From: 2-01-FULL-41-26 sp964587505
GTDB taxonomy: Bacteria; Patescibacteriota; Minisyncoccia; 2-02-FULL-40-12; GWA2-44-9
Length of the DNA: 8,324 nucleotides
Assembly: GCA_964587505.1 (NCBI GenBank)
Contig: CAZPLD010000030.1
Location: 1 to 8,324 of the forward strand
Direction of reading: 5' to 3'
This document shows, one piece after another, positions 1 to 4,718 of this stretch (positions are counted from its first letter, which is position 1; each line of letters begins with the position of its first letter). A model generated the notes under the pieces. The model did no database searches and was not told the origin of the DNA. It saw nothing but the letters and a program-made list of their open reading frames with translations. A program made the translations under genes and the position numbers.

Positions 1-224
1 GCCATGAATGCTTCGTCCAAGTCCTTGCAAAGTTCCGGCTTTATTTCTTCAAACTTTTTGTGGTTCTTTAGGGTTTGGGCTCCTACCATTTTGCCCTTGT
101 AGATCATATCCAAAAGCGGAGGCACATGCTTTCTCCTCTTGGCATCGCCGTAAATGTCGTACCAAATCCAATGCGGACACTGGAAAAACTTATAAAAATG
201 TTCAGCTCGTAATGGTTTTTTCAT
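1..224 (-). CDS. RecB-like putative nuclease, N-terminal part (runs off left edge)
   Basis: Reading on the minus strand from ATG at 224-222 gives an open frame of 74 codons to the window edge. The N-terminus has the pattern FYKFFQCPHWIWYDIYGD (Cys16-Pro17), then a hydrophobic helix and a KPELCKDLDEAF segment. This resembles the start of the TM0106-type RecB-like nucleases, in which a YLxCPxRxWxDxxGD motif opens the protein and the PD-(D/E)XK core lies further on; that core is outside the window. The start overlaps the stop of the upstream nuclease gene as ATGA, and there is no Shine-Dalgarno sequence, so translation is probably coupled. Family placement rests on the N-terminal motif only; it could be another cysteine-containing member of the PD-(D/E)XK superfamily. 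Confidence 0.6.
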   Translation of the reverse strand, partial: MKKPLRAEHFYKFFQCPHWIWYDIYGDAKRRKHVPPLLDMIYKGKMVGAQTLKNHKKFEEIKPELCKDLDEAFM

Positions 225-952
225 ATATTTAAATCGGGAATCATTTTGTGCCGGCTGGCCAGTTCCACATAGTGGCAATGGTCGCAGTGGCCGTCTTTGC
301 CGGCTGTGCCTGACGTAGGGGGTGTGTCGGAACGGGCAAGCTCTACGGCGTTTTCAAAAGCCGGGCCGACCCAGTCTGTATTAACCTTAACCGGCCTGAC
401 CTCCTCTGTGAATTTTAAGGAATTATAAAAACCGGTTTCTCCTTCTTTGACTACTTTATAAAAAACGAAAAACGCTTCAGGATAAGTCTCATACCCCTTT
501 TGTTTTAATATGTAATTGTATACATCCATTTGCTTCTGGTAGTCGTCATAAATGGTTATTTCTTTTGCGCCGGAAGATTTATAGTCGATAACCCCCAAAG
601 AACCGTCTGAAAATTCAAGCACGTCATCAACAGCGCCGTATAGATAAGCATTGAGGTCTTCGTCAAAATAAGAAATGCCTTTAAAATTATTCCTCCATTC
701 GGAGAGTTCTTCGCCACTAAAGAGTTTTGCATCTTTAATCCCATATTTTTTTAGAACCGGCGGAAGAATCCCTTTTTCACGATAGGTATCAAATTCTTTT
801 TTAACAAGGTAGTCCACGGCTATCGAAAGCGTAAATGGATATCCGGGAGGCCTTTTGACCTTATGATGCAAATCCAGCCAAAAACACCTCGGACAATCAA
901 GAAATAATTTCAACCCGCTCCGGGAAATTTTTAGAGTTCCTATTTTAGACAT
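221..952 (-). CDS. PD-(D/E)XK nuclease superfamily protein (Cas4/RecB-like)
   Basis: A 243-residue protein with the core motifs of RecB/Cas4-type nucleases: GAVDD at 106-110 (metal-binding Asp109), VIDYKSS at 121-127 (Asp123, Lys125 of the D-x-K motif) and QMDVYNYIL at 141-149 (the QxxxY motif, Gln141/Tyr145). Cysteines sit at both ends: CPRC at 20-23 and CDHC at 223-226, arranged like the Fe-S clamp of Cas4/AddB but without the usual last cysteine. It probably acts on DNA ends or single strands in the cytoplasm; the specific pathway is not evident. No cas genes or CRISPR array are present. The ATG at 952 has no Shine-Dalgarno sequence; an A/T-rich TAATAT-like box lies just upstream. Its stop (TGA) overlaps the start of a second RecB-like gene, so the pair forms an operon. 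Confidence 0.85.
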   Translation of the reverse strand: MSKIGTLKISRSGLKLFLDCPRCFWLDLHHKVKRPPGYPFTLSIAVDYLVKKEFDTYREKGILPPVLKKYGIKDAKLFSGEELSEWRNNFKGISYFDEDLNAYLYGAVDDVLEFSDGSLGVIDYKSSGAKEITIYDDYQKQMDVYNYILKQKGYETYPEAFFVFYKVVKEGETGFYNSLKFTEEVRPVKVNTDWVGPAFENAVELARSDTPPTSGTAGKDGHCDHCHYVELASRHKMIPDLNI

Positions 953-998
953 AAGGAAATGATATATTAAAAGCGAGAGAATTGAAAGTTTAAATTAA

Positions 999-1019
999 AA
1001 CTCCCCATTAAGGGGAGTT
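999..1019 (-). terminator. Rho-independent terminator of the M32 carboxypeptidase gene
   Basis: Perfect 8-bp inverted repeat AACTCCCC / GGGGAGTT around a 5-nt loop. On the minus strand it is followed by TTTTAATTT, a U-rich tail (the first U's belong to the stem end). The upstream arm includes two bases of the TAA stop codon at 1020-1018, so the hairpin begins inside the coding sequence. It separates the carboxypeptidase gene from the nuclease pair downstream. Confidence 0.75.
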
Positions 1020-2547
1020 ATGCCTGAATATTGTACAATTGAGTATATTTATTTTTAATATAGTTGATAAAGGGCGCGGCACTAAATCCTTCGTCGGTTA
1101 CTTTGACCAACAATTCATCTGCGGAATAATATCTTCCATGTACGTGAATATTCTTTCTAAGCCACTTAAGCAAATTTTTGAAATTACCCTTAGCAATCTG
1201 GGACAAAAGGTCGGGAATTTCTTTTAATGCAGCTCCATAAAACTGGGCGGCATAGAGGTTGCCTAAAGCATAACTTGGGAAATAACCGAACGAACCATCT
1301 GACCAATGAACATCCTGCAAAACCCCCTCTGAATCATTTTTAACCTCTAGTCCTAGATATTCCTTAACTTTTTGGTTCCAGATACTGGGCAGGTCTTCAA
1401 CTTCAATCTGACCATCAATCAACAGCTTCTCTATTTCAAACCTTAAGATAATATGGAGATTGTATGTTACCTCATCAGCATCTACCCTGATTAATGATGG
1501 CTGAACGCAATTTATTGCCCCGTAAAAATCCGCCAAAGATATTTTCTTAAATTGAGGTACCATCATCTGCATTTTTGGGTAAAAGTAAATCCAGAAAGGC
1601 ATTGAATGGCCGACAAAATTTTCCCACAAACGCGATTGTGATTCATGAACACCGAAAGAAACGGCCTCGGCCATCGGGGTGCCAAAAAATTCAGGCAATA
1701 GTCCTTGCTCATACATAGCATGACCGCACTCATGAACTAAACTCAAGACACAGTCATTTACAAAGTTTCTTCGCTTACATCTAGTGGTAATTCGGGCATC
1801 AGTCGGATGGAAGCTGGTAGAAAAAGGATGGACGCTAAGGTTAACTCCTCCTGAATTTATATCGTATCCGATCTTTCTGGCAACCAGCTTTGCAAACTTC
1901 AGCTGGAGACCAATCTCAACCGGCTTTTTAATAACATCCGACTTAATCCAGGAAGAAGTTCCGTGTATTTTTTGAATAAACGGTACAAGAAAATATTTTA
2001 AATCTTTAAATATGACTTCTAATTTGGCAGTATCATATCCTGGTTCGTATTCATCAAGCAAAGCATCATATAGAGTCTGTCCTTTTTCTTGTAAATAAGC
2101 TGCCTCTTGCCTCTTGAGATCGACAATCTTCTTCAGATAGGGCTCAAAAGGTTTAAAATCGGCCTTTTCTTTTGCTGCTTCCCAAACCTGCTGAGATTCT
2201 CCGGCAACCCTTTGTTGTTCTTCAACAAATTCCGGTGGGAGTTTCTTGTCGCGTTCAAAATCTTCAAGGGCCATATTAACAATACAATTCTCCTTATCAT
2301 CAAGAAATCCCTTATCTGCTTTTTGTTTTGCCACTTGAAGCAGCTGCTCAAAATCGGAAGATGTCGCCTTGCGGTGTCTTAACCCCGCAAGATAAGCCGA
2401 GAGATTTGCTCTCGCCTGGTGGCCCTTGTGGGTAGTGGGCATGTTAACGGATTGGTCCCACTCGAGAAGAGCCATGGAAGACTCCAGATGGGTTAATTCC
2501 TGCAGGCATGCCACTAGTTCGGCTATTTGACCGGAATAGGTTCCCAT
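1018..2547 (-). CDS. M32 family metallocarboxypeptidase (thermostable carboxypeptidase 1 type)
   Basis: A 509-residue cytosolic zinc carboxypeptidase that removes C-terminal amino acids from peptides. The length is that of the family (about 500). The zinc site HECGH is at 272-276, with the third ligand Glu302 in HESQSRLWEN (301-310). Other M32 signatures are HPFSTSF with ARITTR (240-256), DADEVTYNLHIILRFEIE (356-373) and GYFPSYALGNLYAAQ (421-435). All catalytic elements are intact. One small oddity is a basic CKRRNF (257-262) where relatives usually have an aromatic and acidic residues after ITTR. The ATG at 2547 follows AGAGGT with a short 3-nt spacer. It is transcribed divergently from proline iminopeptidase, which suggests shared use in peptide salvage. 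Family identification is secure; the substrate preference is not visible. Confidence 0.97.
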   Translation of the reverse strand: MGTYSGQIAELVACLQELTHLESSMALLEWDQSVNMPTTHKGHQARANLSAYLAGLRHRKATSSDFEQLLQVAKQKADKGFLDDKENCIVNMALEDFERDKKLPPEFVEEQQRVAGESQQVWEAAKEKADFKPFEPYLKKIVDLKRQEAAYLQEKGQTLYDALLDEYEPGYDTAKLEVIFKDLKYFLVPFIQKIHGTSSWIKSDVIKKPVEIGLQLKFAKLVARKIGYDINSGGVNLSVHPFSTSFHPTDARITTRCKRRNFVNDCVLSLVHECGHAMYEQGLLPEFFGTPMAEAVSFGVHESQSRLWENFVGHSMPFWIYFYPKMQMMVPQFKKISLADFYGAINCVQPSLIRVDADEVTYNLHIILRFEIEKLLIDGQIEVEDLPSIWNQKVKEYLGLEVKNDSEGVLQDVHWSDGSFGYFPSYALGNLYAAQFYGAALKEIPDLLSQIAKGNFKNLLKWLRKNIHVHGRYYSADELLVKVTDEGFSAAPFINYIKNKYTQLYNIQA

Positions 2548-2588
2548 GAAACCTCTTTTTTGCCTACAATGTTAAAGTTCTTGGAGAG

Positions 2589-2617
2589 AAAATACAACAA
2601 AATAATGACTTGGTCAA
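2589..2617 (-). promoter_or_regulatory. Promoter of the M32 carboxypeptidase gene
   Basis: On the minus strand TTGACC (2617-2612) is followed after 17 nt by TATTTT (2594-2589), a good sigma70-type match. Transcription would start near 2582, leaving a leader of about 35 nt that contains the AGAGGT ribosome-binding site at 2556-2551. Confidence 0.55.
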
Positions 2618-2626
2618 TTGATTGAC
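2613..2626. promoter_or_regulatory. Palindrome covering both divergent -35 boxes
   Basis: GTCAAT-TG-ATTGAC is a perfect 6-bp inverted repeat with a 2-bp centre. The minus-strand -35 (GGTCAA, 2612-2617) and the plus-strand -35 (TTGACT, 2622-2627) fall in its two arms. It could be an operator coordinating both peptidase genes, or the symmetry may simply follow from two TTGAC boxes placed back to back. Confidence 0.3.
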
Positions 2627-2650
2627 TAAAGCACTAAATTATGTTTAAAT
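2622..2650 (+). promoter_or_regulatory. Promoter of the proline iminopeptidase gene
   Basis: TTGACT (2622-2627), 17-nt spacer, TTAAAT (2645-2650). An overlapping alternative is TTGATT (2618-2623), 16 nt, TATGTT (2640-2645). Either predicts a transcript start around 2653-2657, which gives a leader of roughly 27-31 nt before the GTG at 2684. Confidence 0.45.
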
Positions 2651-2672
2651 CTTGTGAAGTTATTTACCAATC

Positions 2673-2677
2673 AGGAG
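2673..2677 (+). promoter_or_regulatory. Shine-Dalgarno AGGAG that decides the start of proline iminopeptidase
   Basis: AGGAG lies 6 nt before GTG at 2684. No comparable site precedes the earlier in-frame GTG at 2654, so the later codon is the better start. Confidence 0.7.
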
Positions 2678-2683
2678 TTCGAA

Positions 2684-3658
2684 GTGAAGGGTCTTTATCC
2701 TCCAATCAAACCCTATAACCATAGTTTTCTGCAAGCCGGCAACCACAAGATTTATTACGAACAATGTGGCAATCCAAAAGGATTTCCTGTTCTGTTCTTC
2801 CATGGCGGCCCCGGAGTCGGATGCAGTCCAAAAGACAGGAGATATTTTAGCCCCAAACTCCGCACTATACTTTTTGACCAGCGGGGCTGCGGCAGAAGCC
2901 GACCGGTGGCTTGTCTGAAAGAAAACACAACATGGCATTTGGTTCAGGACACGAAAGCTATTTTAGATAAACTGCAAATTGAGAAAGTACTCGTCGTTGG
3001 AGGTTCTTGGGGTTCAACGCTCGCTCTCGTTTTTTCCGTTACCTACCCCCGGATGGTGGCTGGAGTTGTTGTAAGGGGTATATATCTCGGAGAATATAGC
3101 GAAATTGATTACTCCGCTAAAGGCCTGATGGCCCAACATTTTCCGGAAGCTTGGGAAAGATTTACCCGCCTTCTTCCTCCAGACGGGAAGAAAAATCCGC
3201 TTGCGTATTTTTATGAGAAGGTCTTGTCAATGAGTGAAGAGAAAAAAAAGAGAAAGCTTCTTTACGAATGGACAATGTTTGAGGATAGGCACTGCCCCTT
3301 GCAACCGTCAACAGACAAGGAGGCTGAAAAAGAAATGGCCGGACTGAAACCGAAAGACATTGAAGCGATAGCCGCTCTGGAGATATATTACATTTATAAC
3401 AGCTGTTTTCTTAAGCCAAATTTCATTCTCAACAATGTGCATAAGATTCCCAGGAACATCCCTGTTTCTATCATCCACGGCTACTACGACATAGTCTGTC
3501 CGGGAATAAACGCCCATCGCCTCCATTCGGCATTAAGAAATCACGATGTCCGAATGAACTGGATTTTCTCGGGCCATTCAAAAAGCGATCCGGAAATGCA
3601 CGAAAAGATCATATCTGAAGTAAACCGAGTTTATAGAGAGATTAGGCACCATAAGTAA
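2684..3658 (+). CDS. pip: Proline iminopeptidase (S33 family alpha/beta hydrolase)
   Basis: A 324-residue enzyme that releases N-terminal proline from peptides in the cytosol. Numbered from GTG 2684: LYPPIKPY near the N-terminus, oxyanion-side HGGPG at 40-44, FDQRGCGRS about 64-72, nucleophile Ser108 in GGSWGS, Asp269 in HGYYDIVCP, and His298 in SGHS, so the catalytic triad is complete. A helical cap lies between about 145 and 245, including a WTMFEDRHC segment with the acidic residue expected near the substrate amino group. An earlier in-frame GTG at 2654 would add ten residues, but the AGGAG spacing and the family's normal N-terminus (M-x-x-LYPPI) favour 2684. It is divergent from the M32 carboxypeptidase and ends at a strong terminator. 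A related S33 aminopeptidase specificity cannot be excluded. Confidence 0.93.
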   Translation: MKGLYPPIKPYNHSFLQAGNHKIYYEQCGNPKGFPVLFFHGGPGVGCSPKDRRYFSPKLRTILFDQRGCGRSRPVACLKENTTWHLVQDTKAILDKLQIEKVLVVGGSWGSTLALVFSVTYPRMVAGVVVRGIYLGEYSEIDYSAKGLMAQHFPEAWERFTRLLPPDGKKNPLAYFYEKVLSMSEEKKKRKLLYEWTMFEDRHCPLQPSTDKEAEKEMAGLKPKDIEAIAALEIYYIYNSCFLKPNFILNNVHKIPRNIPVSIIHGYYDIVCPGINAHRLHSALRNHDVRMNWIFSGHSKSDPEMHEKIISEVNRVYREIRHHK

Positions 3659-3667
3659 AGTCAAGAC

Positions 3668-3700
3668 GACCCAATTTTTTATTGGGTCTTTTTGTTTTCT
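3668..3700 (+). terminator. Rho-independent terminator of pip
   Basis: GACCCAAT (3668-3675), 5-nt T loop, ATTGGGTC (3681-3688), then TTTTTGTTTTC. The stem is a perfect 8 bp with a strong U-tract in the plus direction. Genes converge here. On the minus strand the same hairpin is followed by GTCGTCTTGAC without a U-run, so it would end the secA-operon transcript only weakly. Confidence 0.85.
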
Positions 3701-4718
3701 ACAGAGAATAGACTATCCTTCCGTTCTCAAAGACATGGAACGAATCATTTTCTTCGGAAACCGTGAACACGGTTGTTCCTTTGAAAATATAGGAGGCGGC
3801 AACTGCCGATAAGTGCCGTGAGTGAACTTTGCCCTTAAAACCAAACTGCTCGGAAAGGTCTTTGAACCTGCCGGGATGAATTTTGTTGGCGACAACTTTG
3901 GGCCTCAAACCCTCAATGATAATCCCGGAATCCAGAATCTTGCCGTTTTTATTAATTAAAATTGCCCCGTCAAAATCCAGAGTGGATTCAACTTTGTAAT
4001 GCTTGCCCTCTTTAACAAGGTCTTTCAGATTAACATGATGTTTTTTGTAAATATCTTGGCCGCTGTCGGGAGTATCCGTAAAACTATTCCATTTGTCCTG
4101 CCAGCCCAAAATAACGAACAAGCCGAAAGCCCGGCGCCGGTTCATGACATTTAAAATAACCTCGCTCAATATAAGTTTGGTATTTAAGGAGGCATGAGTT
4201 TTGGACTTTCTAAGCGCCTGTCTGATTTTGGCAATGGTTTTGTTTACATCTATCTGCTTAGCCCGGTTCAGGCTTCGGATATAGTTTGCCAGAAGCCATG
4301 AGCTATATTGAAAATTCCCACCATGGCCTGCGTGAAAAATTATTTTACAGCCTATTTTCTTGCACACATCGGCTTCGGGAACACTATTCTTTTTTTTCAG
4401 GTCGCCTCCTTTAACAAAAATATCCGGTTTAATCTTAGCCAACTCTCTGGAAACACTCATGTCTTTGGGATTGTGCGGGTGGTGGCTCAAGATAACCTCA
4501 TCAACTTCTTCAATCGCTTCCAGTATCTCTTTGCGTTCATTTTGGTGCATAAAAACCTGGGTCTTTTTGTTTTGCAGCCAGTTATCGTTGTTCAAAATAA
4601 CCACCAGCTTATCTCCCATTTTTTTGGCTTCCTTTAAAAGCCGAATATGACCGATATGAATCGGGTCAAATCCTCCTGACACGGCAACTATAATTTGTTT
4701 TTGGTTTTTATTTCCCAT
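3699..4718 (-). CDS. Two-domain protein: HIGH-type nucleotidyltransferase fused to a DisA_N/DAC (diadenylate cyclase-like) domain
   Basis: With ATG at 4718 the product is 339 residues. Residues about 8-150 form a cytidylyl/adenylyltransferase domain: VSGGFDPIHIGHIR (13-26, HIGH at 21-24), ILNNDNWLQNKK (41-52), FMHQNERKEIL (56-66), FVKGGD (101-106) and GGNFQYSSWLL (133-143), like RfaE-C/GlpCT-type enzymes. Residues about 160-339 match a DAC domain: FGLFVILG (198-205), FDGAILI (249-255, the DGA motif), SRHLSA (300-305, the RHR-motif position with Leu for the second Arg), TVSEEND (319-325) and a closing FENGRIV. DAC domains condense two ATP to c-di-AMP, normally as head-to-head pairs. The start lies 11 nt inside secA (TAA at 4710-4708), implying coupled translation. 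A longer frame to 4772 only re-reads the secA zinc motif and was not used. Activity of either domain is inferred. Confidence 0.85.
   Translation of the reverse strand: MGNKNQKQIIVAVSGGFDPIHIGHIRLLKEAKKMGDKLVVILNNDNWLQNKKTQVFMHQNERKEILEAIEEVDEVILSHHPHNPKDMSVSRELAKIKPDIFVKGGDLKKKNSVPEADVCKKIGCKIIFHAGHGGNFQYSSWLLANYIRSLNRAKQIDVNKTIAKIRQALRKSKTHASLNTKLILSEVILNVMNRRRAFGLFVILGWQDKWNSFTDTPDSGQDIYKKHHVNLKDLVKEGKHYKVESTLDFDGAILINKNGKILDSGIIIEGLRPKVVANKIHPGRFKDLSEQFGFKGKVHSRHLSAVAASYIFKGTTVFTVSEENDSFHVFENGRIVYSL

Noticed and set aside
8..232. 74-codon plus-strand ORF at the left edge
   Set aside because: It is antisense to the RecB-like N-terminal frame, which has a recognisable motif and an ATGA junction with its neighbour. 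The plus-strand product has no family features.
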